Shown here: positions 1 to 6,165 of the stretch, in pieces
Numbering within the stretch: the first letter of the stretch is position 1
Layout: each line of letters starts with the position of its first letter
Assembly (NCBI GenBank): GCA_044238875.1
Contig: JBIICM010000083.1
Span: 1 to 10,599, forward strand
Direction of reading: 5' to 3'
Source of the DNA: JAIBAI01 sp044238875
GTDB taxonomy: Bacteria > Bacteroidota > Bacteroidia > M30B66
DNA: 10,599 nt
Made by a program: the position numbers and the translations under genes
Notes under the pieces: generated by a model
What the model was told of the DNA's origin: nothing
The model's input: the letters and a program-made list of their open reading frames with translations, nothing else
The model's database searches: none

Positions 1-33
1 AGAAAGAAATTTGGGAAAAGATCAGAAAGTAGT

Positions 34-130
34 CCTCATCCACCGCAATGCCGTAGCGCCGAATAGCCTTCGGCGACGGTAAACACCAACGCAACGCCGC
101 ACAGAACAAAGCCTCATCCAACGGCAAATG
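34..130. repeat. Imperfect direct repeat pair flanking the hairpin
   Basis: CCTCATCCA occurs at 34-42 and again at 112-120. Similarity continues loosely for about eight bases (CCGCAATG versus ACGGCAAATG). The copies are 78 bp apart and bracket the hairpin at 51-79. On the minus strand both copies read VDED/LDEA-like in the same frame, since 78 is 26 codons, so a degenerate protein repeat is an alternative to a duplicated target site. Confidence 0.35.
51..79. repeat. Inverted repeat / REP-like hairpin
   Basis: CCGT (51-54) pairs with ACGG (76-79), and CGCCGAA (57-63) pairs with TTCGGCG (69-75), around a 5-nt loop (64-68) and a 2-nt bulge (55-56). That gives 11 perfect pairs. A T-A pair and a G-T wobble (49-50 with 80-81) could extend it. 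There is no T-tract, so it does not look like an intrinsic terminator. Its size and position in a decayed intergenic patch resemble a REP-type palindrome, but only one copy is in view. Confidence 0.5.
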
Positions 131-135
131 GTTAG

Positions 136-312
136 GGCGATTTGAAAAGCGTTATAGATACTGCCTTTGATGAAGGAAAGATCGAGGGAAAGATCGAAGG
201 CAAACTTGAGGGTAAACTTGAAATGGCGAGGTTTATGAAAGCGGCGGGAGAACCGATTGAAAAAATTATCAGGTATACAGGTTTAACGAGAGAAGAAATC
301 GAGAGAATTTAG
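136..312 (+). pseudogene. C-terminal remnant of Rpn-family (PD-(D/E)XK) recombination-promoting nuclease / putative transposase
   Basis: Fifty-eight codons read GDLKSVIDTAFDEGK, four EGK(I/L) units, then a helical end closing TGLTREEIERI and TAG at 310-312. This matches the C-terminus of Bacteroidota Rpn/PD-(D/E)XK transposase-like proteins, where a (Y)RDLKxVIDTAxEEG segment leads into a variable EGKxEGK spacer and a last helix-turn 'GLxxEEI' motif. The nuclease domain is absent. An in-frame TAG lies just before the remnant (133-135), and the bases where YR should precede DLK are disrupted. No start codon or ribosome site fits, so it is very likely non-functional. It converges on the glycosylase gene, with 28 bp between the stops. 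The family call rests on motif recall only. Confidence 0.6.
172..219 (+). repeat. Four 12-bp tandem units encoding EGK(I/L)
   Basis: Four consecutive codon quartets (172-183, 184-195, 196-207, 208-219) encode EGKI, EGKI, EGKL and EGKL. Wobble positions vary between units, so the array is not freshly duplicated. Such charged EGK/EEG arrays vary in copy number between paralogues of Rpn-type transposase proteins and form the linker before the last helix. Confidence 0.7.
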
Positions 313-340
313 AAAGTTGACTTTTAACCCCGAAAGCCAT

Positions 341-910
341 TCAGCCAATGAACCTGTAGGGCAGTTGAGCGTCTTCTCCCGCAAAAGCAACGCCGATGCG
401 GGGTGTTGTCAAAATTTGATGTTCGGGAATCTGTAAACCCCGGTCTTCAATCCATATTTTATCGCCACTCAGCGGAATGCCGTTCATACTGGTTTGAATA
501 CCCAAGGCGGCAGAAGCTGTTCCGGGTCCGCCCGTAAACCTGCTGCCTGATTTTTGAAGGCCTCTCCGCTGAAGCATTACAGACTCACCTTCGAGTGGCT
601 TTATGGCACGCAACAAAACGGCATGCGGAACGCTTTCTGCATTGGTAACCACATTGAACAAATGATGAATGCCGTAGCAGAGATAAACATACGCAACCCC
701 GGGCCCTCCATACATCACTTCGTTGCGTTTTGTTCGCCTCCCGCCGAAGGCATGCGAAGCACGGTCGGTTATGCCTGCATAAGCCTCTGTTTCAGTAATG
801 ATTCCGCTGGTTAATACGCCATCAATTTGCGTACATATAACCATACCGATAAGCTGTTTAGCTACAGCGGTCACATCATCCTGCCGATAAAATTCAGTGC
901 TTAATTTCAT
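341..910 (-). CDS. DNA-3-methyladenine glycosylase (AAG/MPG family)
   Basis: Base-excision repair enzyme that removes alkylated purines such as 3-methyladenine, and in relatives hypoxanthine, by cleaving the N-glycosidic bond. The 189-residue length is normal for bacterial AAG-type enzymes, and the protein is cytosolic. The family core is intact. ITETEAY (38-44) holds E42, which corresponds to the catalytic Glu125 of human AAG, and Y44 matches Tyr127. H53 in the ASHAFGG segment matches His136. GVAYVYLCYG (71-80) is the intercalating-tyrosine region. N86 and R101 (VLLRA) match the conserved active-site Asn and Arg. The C-terminal RIGVAFAGE...PYRF segment is also typical. The ATG at 910-908 overlaps the TGA of the upstream recQ gene (ATGA), suggesting translational coupling. 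It is the last gene of the minus-strand cluster, and no clear terminator follows. It is unrelated in fold to E. coli AlkA and Tag. Confidence 0.93.
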   Translation of the reverse strand: MKLSTEFYRQDDVTAVAKQLIGMVICTQIDGVLTSGIITETEAYAGITDRASHAFGGRRTKRNEVMYGGPGVAYVYLCYGIHHLFNVVTNAESVPHAVLLRAIKPLEGESVMLQRRGLQKSGSRFTGGPGTASAALGIQTSMNGIPLSGDKIWIEDRGLQIPEHQILTTPRIGVAFAGEDAQLPYRFIG

Positions 911-2811
911 TGTTTCAGTATCAGTTTTCCGTCGGGTGTATCCTCTAGTATCTCCTCATCAATCATTAACCTGATGGCGGCTACTGTAAGGTCAGGGTCA
1001 TCAGGCATAGTTTCGATGATCTTTTCTACCTGGGTCATTCCGGTTTCCATAAGCCGGAGTATCTCCCTGCACCGCTTGTCGGTGGAATTATCGCGCAGCC
1101 CTGAATTTTTCTTCTCCTGACAAACATCGCAATAACCACAAGGCAGGGATTTCGTCTCTCCGAAATATGAAACAAGCTGATCACTCCTGCATGTTGAGTT
1201 GTTTTGTATATATAACAACATTGAGTTCAGCCGCTTGAGTGCAGCCTGTTTCCGGTCTTCATAGTTTTTTTTCGACAAAGGCAGTCGGTCAGGGTGTTGC
1301 CTTGGTACCATAAAATAAATGTTCGGTAGTCCGGTGGCTGGTATATAGCTCAGTACGCCACACTGATCAAGGTATGCCAGTAACTCTTTTGCTTTCTGTT
1401 GACTGACACCGAGCCGCTGGCCCAGCTCATTTTCATTCACAGCGACAAATTCAGAAAACACCCCGGCGTATGACCGTAGTATTGTTTTAATCACCGGTTC
1501 GAGCGAGGGATTCCTGAACTCAAAATCATAAAGGGTCTCATGATTCACCAGCATCATCAGTTTTGATATGATCAACTGACTTTCAACAATTGAGATGAGG
1601 CCTTCGCGCTCAATGAAACGCAGCGATTGCATAGTTTGCACGGCCGATAATTTATACCTGCCTGCAAAATCCAGCAGATCAAAAGAAAATGATTGTTCAG
1701 CACCTGCTTCAACGGGTATCTGAAAGTAATTGCCGAGCCAGTTATACACCGCTTTCACCGTTTCAAAATCAGGATATTGTTCTTCGAAGCGGCGCTTCAT
1801 CTCTTTAATATCGGCCTGATCAGCCAATAAAACTGCCCAGGCTTTTTCTCCATCGCGGCCGGCACGACCGGCTTCCTGAAAGTAGGCTTCAGGTGAGTCG
1901 GGCACACTCATGTGAATTACAGTACGCACATCAGGCTTGTCAATACCCATCCCAAAGGCATTGGTGCAAACAATAACCCTGATTGAACCATTTATCCATG
2001 ACTGCTGCCTGCTGTTTCTGGTAAACGGGTCAATTCCTGCGTGATAATAGGCGGCAGATATGCCTGATTTTTGAAGTGCTGTAGCAATTTCCCTGGTTTT
2101 TTTCCGGTTGTTCACATAAACAACTGAAGAGCCGGGAATCCGGTTCAGTATCCTTAGCAGCTGTTCAGGTTTGTGTTCAGTATTTCTCACCACATAAATG
2201 AGATTGGGGCGGGTGAAACTTTTTCTAAAGCGCTTGTGATCGCTGAAGTTGAGTTTCTTTTCAATATCGTCGCAAACCTTCGGCGTTGCTGTCGCCGTTA
2301 ATGCAATCACAGGAACGCCCTGCAGCAATTCTCTGATCGCTGCAATTTCAAGATAGGCCGGCCTGAAATCATAACCCCATTGTGAGATACAATGCGCCTC
2401 ATCAACCGCAATCAAACCAATGTTGAGTTCGGGTAATAGCCGCCTGAAATTTTCACTTTTCAGTCGTTCGGGTGAAACGTATATGAAACTGACCAGACCA
2501 TCGAGGCATTTGTCAATGGTTTGTGATAATTCAACCGGACTTAAGTCAGAAGTGATGGATTCAGCGGTAATACCTTTTTTTCTGAGGTGTTCAACCTGAT
2601 CTTTCATTAGTGCGATCAGAGGAGAAACTACCAGACAGGTTTTTTCAAGACACAGCGCAGGAACCTGGAAACAGATTGACTTACCCCCTCCGGTTGGTAA
2701 CAGTGCCAGCGTATCATGACCCTGAAGAACAGCACTGATGATTTCTTCCTGAAGGGGTCTGAAACGGTCGAAGCCCCAATACTTTGTCAGTATTTCTGAA
2801 GGATTGCGCAT
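907..2811 (-). CDS. recQ: ATP-dependent DNA helicase, RecQ family
   Basis: 3'-5' superfamily-2 helicase acting in recombination and repair of stalled forks. In the 634 residues, motif 0 (FRPLQEEI, 17-24), Walker A (TGGGKS, 40-45), DEAH (137-140), the RecQ-specific aromatic-rich loop (QWGYDFRP, 144-151), motif III (LTATAT, 171-176), motif V (about 281-294) and the arginine-finger motif VI (QEAGRAGRDG, 312-321) are all intact. Zinc-binding cysteines at 541, 558, 561 and 564 have the same 17/3/3 spacing as E. coli RecQ. A winged-helix-like tail follows rather than a clear HRDC domain, so it is not collinear with E. coli RecQ at the C-terminus. The 634-residue length fits the many Bacteroidota RecQ proteins of this size. 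The ATG at 2811 has no strong Shine-Dalgarno sequence. The gene starts 32 bp after the LolD-like gene, and its stop overlaps the glycosylase start by 4 bp. Confidence 0.95.
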   Translation of the reverse strand: MRNPSEILTKYWGFDRFRPLQEEIISAVLQGHDTLALLPTGGGKSICFQVPALCLEKTCLVVSPLIALMKDQVEHLRKKGITAESITSDLSPVELSQTIDKCLDGLVSFIYVSPERLKSENFRRLLPELNIGLIAVDEAHCISQWGYDFRPAYLEIAAIRELLQGVPVIALTATATPKVCDDIEKKLNFSDHKRFRKSFTRPNLIYVVRNTEHKPEQLLRILNRIPGSSVVYVNNRKKTREIATALQKSGISAAYYHAGIDPFTRNSRQQSWINGSIRVIVCTNAFGMGIDKPDVRTVIHMSVPDSPEAYFQEAGRAGRDGEKAWAVLLADQADIKEMKRRFEEQYPDFETVKAVYNWLGNYFQIPVEAGAEQSFSFDLLDFAGRYKLSAVQTMQSLRFIEREGLISIVESQLIISKLMMLVNHETLYDFEFRNPSLEPVIKTILRSYAGVFSEFVAVNENELGQRLGVSQQKAKELLAYLDQCGVLSYIPATGLPNIYFMVPRQHPDRLPLSKKNYEDRKQAALKRLNSMLLYIQNNSTCRSDQLVSYFGETKSLPCGYCDVCQEKKNSGLRDNSTDKRCREILRLMETGMTQVEKIIETMPDDPDLTVAAIRLMIDEEILEDTPDGKLILKQ

Positions 2812-2843
2812 GGGCGATAAGCCGGCCTTATAGTCCCGTTTCT

Positions 2844-3503
2844 TCAGCTGCTTATTTGACCATCCACCATGACCACTTTCCTGTCGGCCATGGCTGCCAG
2901 CTCCTCATTATGGGTGACGATAATGAAGGTTTGGTTGGTTTCATCTCTGAGCCTAAAAAACAAGGCATGTAAATCACGGGCATTCACCGAATCAAGATTA
3001 CCGCTGGGCTCGTCGGCCATTATCAGCCTGGGCCGGTTCATGAGTGCCCTTGCAACGGCTACCCTTTGCTGTTCTCCACCCGACAAGGTAGCAGGTTTCG
3101 AATGGGCTCGCGCTGACAAACCAAGATGGTCGAGCAATTCATGGGCACGTTTTCGGCTCTGCTGCATGTTTTTTCCGGCAATCAGTGCGGGCATCATTAC
3201 GTTTTCAAGGGCCGAAAACTCAGGCAGCAGCTGATGAAACTGAAATATAAAACCGATATGCTGATTGCGGAAAGCAGAAAGCTGCCGATCGTTCATGGTA
3301 TTGGTAGGCACTTCGCAAATGGTAACGTTGCCGCGATCAGGTCGCTCAAGGGTGCCGAGAATTTGCAGCAGAGTTGTTTTTCCGGCGCCCGACGGACCTA
3401 CGATAGAGATGATTTCACCCTGCTCAACCTGCAGGTCAACTCCTTTCAGAACCCCGAGTTTGCCGAATGATTTATAGATGCCGCTTGCAGATATCAGAGT
3501 CAT
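2844..3503 (-). CDS. lolD: ABC transporter ATP-binding protein, LolD-type (lipoprotein release / MacB-like)
   Basis: Cytoplasmic ATPase subunit of the type VII ABC (LolCDE/MacB) class. With membrane partners it would power extraction of lipoproteins from the inner membrane. All nucleotide-binding motifs are present in 219 residues: Walker A GPSGAGKTT (36-44), Q-loop Q88 followed by HQLLPEFSALENV as in LolD proteins, signature LSGGEQQR (140-147), Walker B LIMADEP (160-166), D-loop GNLD (168-171) and switch H198 in VTHN. Length is as expected for LolD (about 220-230). No LolC/E-type permease lies in the window, so the partner must be encoded elsewhere, and related MacB- or FtsE-like ATPases cannot be fully excluded. 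It lies between the exported propeller protein (48 bp upstream) and recQ (32 bp downstream), probably in one transcript. Confidence 0.85.
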   Translation of the reverse strand: MTLISASGIYKSFGKLGVLKGVDLQVEQGEIISIVGPSGAGKTTLLQILGTLERPDRGNVTICEVPTNTMNDRQLSAFRNQHIGFIFQFHQLLPEFSALENVMMPALIAGKNMQQSRKRAHELLDHLGLSARAHSKPATLSGGEQQRVAVARALMNRPRLIMADEPSGNLDSVNARDLHALFFRLRDETNQTFIIVTHNEELAAMADRKVVMVDGQISS

Positions 3504-3551
3504 AGCTATGATGCCCGCAAGTTAGCAGATTGAAGGCCATAAAAGCATTGC

Positions 3552-5216
3552 CTATTCCAAAACAATCATTTTCTCATTGGTGAAAGTACCTTCTTCACGC
3601 GCCTGCAGGAAAATGCTGAATGAATTGGGTTTATAGCCCGGATGATTGATGTTCACCTGATACTTTCTGTTACCAGACAGGGTAATAAAATACTTTCCGT
3701 TCTCATCTGATGAAATAGTATAGGTTTTTCCATCCGATTCATCAGTAATGACAATTTCAACATCTGCGATTGAAGTAGATTTTGAATCAATTACCTGTCC
3801 GCTCAAAATGGAGATATTGGTCTCTTTGGGCAGTAAATCCTTCTTTTTCTCATCTTTCTGCAACCCGCTGAGATCAATTTCCCAGATATCAATACCACCT
3901 TTACCACCGGGTCTGTTACTGCTGAGCCATGCGGTTTTGCCATCGGTACTCAGGTGCAGGAATCGTTCGTCACCGGTTGTATTGATCGGATAGCCCAGAT
4001 TTTCAGGCTGACTCCATACACCTTTTTCAAAGCTAGATTTGTAAATGTCATAACCACCAATTCCGCCCGGGTGGTCAGAAGCATAATAAATGGTTTTGCC
4101 ATCAGGGTGAACAAATACACCGATTTGATCAAACTCGTTATTGATAACCGAACCTAAATTTTCAGGTTCGCCCCATACCGCCTTACTGACTTTTTTTGAA
4201 AGGTAGATGTCACCCATACCCAAACCTTTTTTCTCCCTTTCGCTCACGAAATAAAGCTGTTTACCATCAGGTGAAATACAGGCTGAACTTTCAAAATAGC
4301 TGGTATTTACTTCGCCTTCCAGTTTCTTGGCGGCTGACCATTTGCCACTTTTATTCTTTTTGGAAACAAAAATTTCACCAGAACCCTTGCTGCCCATGTT
4401 TCTGTAAACAAAAATCTGAGCCCCGTCGGGTGAAAGGCTCAGGTTAGCATCATGTGCATCAGTATTGAGCTGACCTTCCAGAGGGTGGGCTTCTGACCAG
4501 CGACCGGTCTGCTGATTCCTGTAAGCGATGTAAATGTCTTCCATGTACAATCCATCATCGGGATCCTGCTTTTTGCCTGTGGTCTCAGGCCTTCTGCTGG
4601 TGAAAATCAGGGTTGAACCATCCGCAGTTAACGAAGGATTGTATTCATTGTATTCAGTATTTACTGAATCACCCATATTGATCAGCCTAACATTCAATGG
4701 TTTGCCCATCCAGTCAATGGCTCTGCGACTCTGATCCAGAAAAGCCTTGGCCTCCCCGATTTCTTCCTTGTCAGAGGGGTTATTGTTCAGGTAACTTTCA
4801 TAAGCCCCAATAGCCTTTTGGGGCTCTCCCTCAGCATGATAAACCCTTCCGAGCAGGTAATATTTTTGAATGTCATCTTTCGGGCTCAGACGAATGGACC
4901 GTTCAAGCTGTGGAATGGCATCCTTGAATTCCTTGAGCTGAAAAAGACATTTTCCGCCCATGAAATAGAGCTCAGCAGTACTGGTATCTTTTTTCTGAAA
5001 TGAAGCGATCATTTTCCAGGCTCCGCCAAAATCGCCAGCGTTCATGAGATTTCTGGCGCGCAGCAACTGAACCTTTCCGGTTTCCTTATCAGCCATTGCA
5101 CACTGCGCTGAAAAGATTAAAATTACTGCAATAAAAAGACTTTGTATAACCCTTCTGAACGTTGTAATCACTGATGATTGCTGATGTCCCGGGGTTTTGT
5201 TTACGTTATTCTTCAT
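3552..5216 (-). CDS. Exported TPR / PD40 beta-propeller / carboxypeptidase-regulatory-like protein (PorE-like without OmpA domain)
   Basis: Probable periplasmic or envelope scaffold protein of 554 residues. A basic N-terminus of about 24 residues precedes a hydrophobic segment (25-37) and a likely signal peptidase I site after AMA (40-42). C39 is not in a proper lipobox. TPR-like helices cover about 45-165. Five PD40 (WD40-like) blades follow, each with an SxDGKxLxF-type signature: near 193-208, 258-271, 312-325, 367-380 and 420-433. Two are followed by HPGG or RPGG and then YDIY or IDIW. A carboxypeptidase-regulatory-like domain (about 468-554, starting LSGQVID, with DENGKYF and GYKP) ends the protein. 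This order matches the front part of T9SS PorE/gliding-type proteins, but the C-terminal OmpA peptidoglycan-binding domain is absent. A GGAG lies 9 nt before the ATG and is inside a hairpin (5224-5259). The gene is 30 bp downstream of mqnA. Its role in secretion is inferred from architecture only. Confidence 0.85.
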   Translation of the reverse strand: MKNNVNKTPGHQQSSVITTFRRVIQSLFIAVILIFSAQCAMADKETGKVQLLRARNLMNAGDFGGAWKMIASFQKKDTSTAELYFMGGKCLFQLKEFKDAIPQLERSIRLSPKDDIQKYYLLGRVYHAEGEPQKAIGAYESYLNNNPSDKEEIGEAKAFLDQSRRAIDWMGKPLNVRLINMGDSVNTEYNEYNPSLTADGSTLIFTSRRPETTGKKQDPDDGLYMEDIYIAYRNQQTGRWSEAHPLEGQLNTDAHDANLSLSPDGAQIFVYRNMGSKGSGEIFVSKKNKSGKWSAAKKLEGEVNTSYFESSACISPDGKQLYFVSEREKKGLGMGDIYLSKKVSKAVWGEPENLGSVINNEFDQIGVFVHPDGKTIYYASDHPGGIGGYDIYKSSFEKGVWSQPENLGYPINTTGDERFLHLSTDGKTAWLSSNRPGGKGGIDIWEIDLSGLQKDEKKKDLLPKETNISILSGQVIDSKSTSIADVEIVITDESDGKTYTISSDENGKYFITLSGNRKYQVNINHPGYKPNSFSIFLQAREEGTFTNEKMIVLE

Positions 5217-5223
5217 AGGTTAA

Positions 5224-5259
5224 AACTCCGGATAAAATTAAAGCAATCAGGCCGGAGTT
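5224..5259 (-). promoter_or_regulatory. Hairpin between mqnA and the propeller gene, sequestering its GGAG
   Basis: AACTCCGG and CCGGAGTT (5224-5231 and 5252-5259) form an 8-bp perfect stem around a 20-nt loop. On the mRNA the 5' arm is the last codons of mqnA, whose TGA (5249-5247) falls in the loop. The 3' arm contains GGAG (5229-5226), the only Shine-Dalgarno-like site before the ATG at 5216. A ribosome finishing mqnA would cover the 5' arm and free the GGAG. The short T4 run after the stem makes a weak attenuator the main alternative, but it is too short for a convincing terminator. Confidence 0.45.
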
Positions 5260-6014
5260 GCATGCAATAATTTACCTGAAAACGATAAAAAAGTTTCCAG
5301 CGCTGTTTTTTTGGCTTCATCAAACCTGTACGAAACAGTTTCGCCCAGGTACTTCTTTACATCTATTGAAGGCGAAAAATGTTTTACCTGCGCGGCAATC
5401 ACCTCCTCCAGATGTTCAATTCCGTATTGCAACGCTGCCTCAAAACGTTCGTTGAACGAAGCGGGCACTTCCGGTGCTGCTACCCAACAGGCAAACACAA
5501 ACGGCAATCCGGTAAAACGGTTCCATTCTGCTGCCAGGTCATAGCTGAATTCGAAATTGCCGGCCTGAACCAGCGCCCTGTCTCCAATCACCAGCGCGGC
5601 AGTGCTTCCTTCAATACGGTTTAAAAAATCTCCGCTCCCCTCAACCCATTCTGGCTGAATTTTCCAAAATTCCGAAGCCAAAATCCTGCAGAGGTTCACC
5701 GAAGTTCTTGAGTGCCAGTCTAAGATGATATGGCTGATTTGCGCAAGCGGCACACGGCTGAAAAGCATCACCGAATCAATTTTATCAATAGCCCCGATGC
5801 AGGTTTGGCCCAGCATTTTATATCCGCTCAAACGCGGGAGTACCGCCACAGGTACAATTCCAATATCAGCAGCATGGTTGATCAGCCGTTCAGCGCAAAC
5901 GGAGGGTATTTCTCTTTGCAGGTTGTATTCATCGGCCTGAAGCAGGCCTGAATGTTCTATTCCATAAACAAAGGGGGCTGTATTCAGGTAAGAGACCGCT
6001 GATATTCTTATCAT
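5247..6014 (-). CDS. mqnA: Chorismate dehydratase (futalosine-pathway menaquinone biosynthesis)
   Basis: Converts chorismate to 3-[(1-carboxyvinyl)oxy]benzoate, the first step of the futalosine route to menaquinone, in the cytosol. The protein has the MqnA/MqnD periplasmic-binding-protein-like fold. Seen here are the N-terminal IRISAVSYLNTAPF motif (2-15), ADIGIVPVAVL (49-59), LDWHSRTSVNL (98-108) and GDRALVQ in the second lobe. The SYLNT-P-F signature is that of MqnA rather than MqnD. I start at the ATG at 6014 (255 residues). The frame is open to a TTG at 6023 that would add three residues (MHA), but family members begin at or just before IRIS, and the TTG lies inside a promoter-like element. 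It is the first gene of the minus-strand cluster and is divergent from the efflux operon. No other mqn gene is in the window, which is common because the pathway is often scattered. Confidence 0.92.
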   Translation of the reverse strand: MIRISAVSYLNTAPFVYGIEHSGLLQADEYNLQREIPSVCAERLINHAADIGIVPVAVLPRLSGYKMLGQTCIGAIDKIDSVMLFSRVPLAQISHIILDWHSRTSVNLCRILASEFWKIQPEWVEGSGDFLNRIEGSTAALVIGDRALVQAGNFEFSYDLAAEWNRFTGLPFVFACWVAAPEVPASFNERFEAALQYGIEHLEEVIAAQVKHFSPSIDVKKYLGETVSYRFDEAKKTALETFLSFSGKLLHATPA

Positions 6015-6020
6015 GGCGTG

Positions 6021-6052
6021 CAAATTAAACGGTTATTCAAGCGCAGAACAAA
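6021..6052 (-). promoter_or_regulatory. Candidate Bacteroidota promoter for the mqnA cluster
   Basis: On the minus strand, TTTG (6052-6049) is followed after exactly 20 nt by TTAATTTG (6028-6021). The Bacteroidota housekeeping consensus is TTTG, a 19-21 nt spacer, then TAnnTTTG, so there is one mismatch (TT for TA). Transcription would begin within a few bases of the mqnA ATG (6014), giving a leaderless or almost leaderless mRNA. This is a pattern match only. Confidence 0.4.
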
Positions 6053-6081
6053 TGCCGGGGCAATTAGTTTGATATATCCGC

Positions 6082-6089
6082 TACTTTTG
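6082..6089 (+). promoter_or_regulatory. Candidate -7 element for the RND efflux operon
   Basis: TACTTTTG matches TAnnTTTG exactly. The nearest upstream TTTG (6068-6071) is only 10 nt away, too close to be a regular -33 element, and no TTG sits at the usual 19-21 nt spacing. If used, it would give a leader of about 65-70 nt before the ATG at 6162. The rest of the divergent region 6015-6161 shows no clear operator palindrome. Confidence 0.3.
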
Positions 6090-6148
6090 TCAGATCATAA
6101 AAACTTATCCTGTTTTTAAAGGCGCCTGAGGCTGCCGTTATTAAACAG

Positions 6149-6165
6149 CCTGCATGCCTGCATGA
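6149..6165 (+). repeat. Tandem CCTGCATG duplication with a 3-codon ORF at the adaptor start
   Basis: CCTGCATG is repeated head to tail (6149-6156 and 6157-6164). The first ATG (6154) opens a mini-ORF, ATG CCT GCA TGA, whose stop overlaps the adaptor start in an ATGA (6162-6165). The second ATG is the adaptor start, chosen because it leads straight into a basic-plus-hydrophobic N-terminus. No Shine-Dalgarno sequence precedes either ATG. Confidence 0.5.

Larger units (their letters stand above)
1..135. other. Degenerate accessory stretch left of the Rpn tail
   Basis: No intact gene is visible here. Both plus frames that could continue the neighbouring Rpn-type tail are broken: frame 1 has stops at 64-66 and 133-135, and frame 3 ends at 30-32 after a few codons. 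Only one minus frame stays open, from 151 to the window edge. It reads about 50 codons with phrases such as LPLDEALF and IAVDEDYF, but it has no ATG and I do not recognise it. The stretch carries a hairpin (51-79) and an imperfect direct repeat (34-50 and 112-130). It is most simply read as remnant or repeat-derived DNA inserted in, or replacing, the upstream part of the Rpn gene. Confidence 0.35.

Noticed and set aside
3..32. Plus-strand reading KEIWEKIRK then stop, possibly the end of a gene entering from the left
   Set aside because: Nine codons are too few to identify, and chance alone would give such a tail.
313..340. Possible terminator between the converging Rpn remnant and the glycosylase gene
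   Set aside because: Only a tiny AAAGT/ACTTT palindrome with a 2-nt centre is present, with no stable stem and no proper T-tract.
554..814. Plus-strand open frame antisense to the glycosylase gene
   Set aside because: It lies wholly inside a gene with clear catalytic motifs, and its translation has no recognisable domain or ribosome site.
2869..3470. Several overlapping plus-strand open frames opposite the ABC ATPase gene
   Set aside because: All Walker and signature motifs are on the minus strand. The plus-strand frames are low-quality antisense translations.
4196..4447. Plus-strand open frame opposite the propeller gene
   Set aside because: It is antisense to the PD40 blades, and its Cys- and aromatic-rich translation resembles nothing real.
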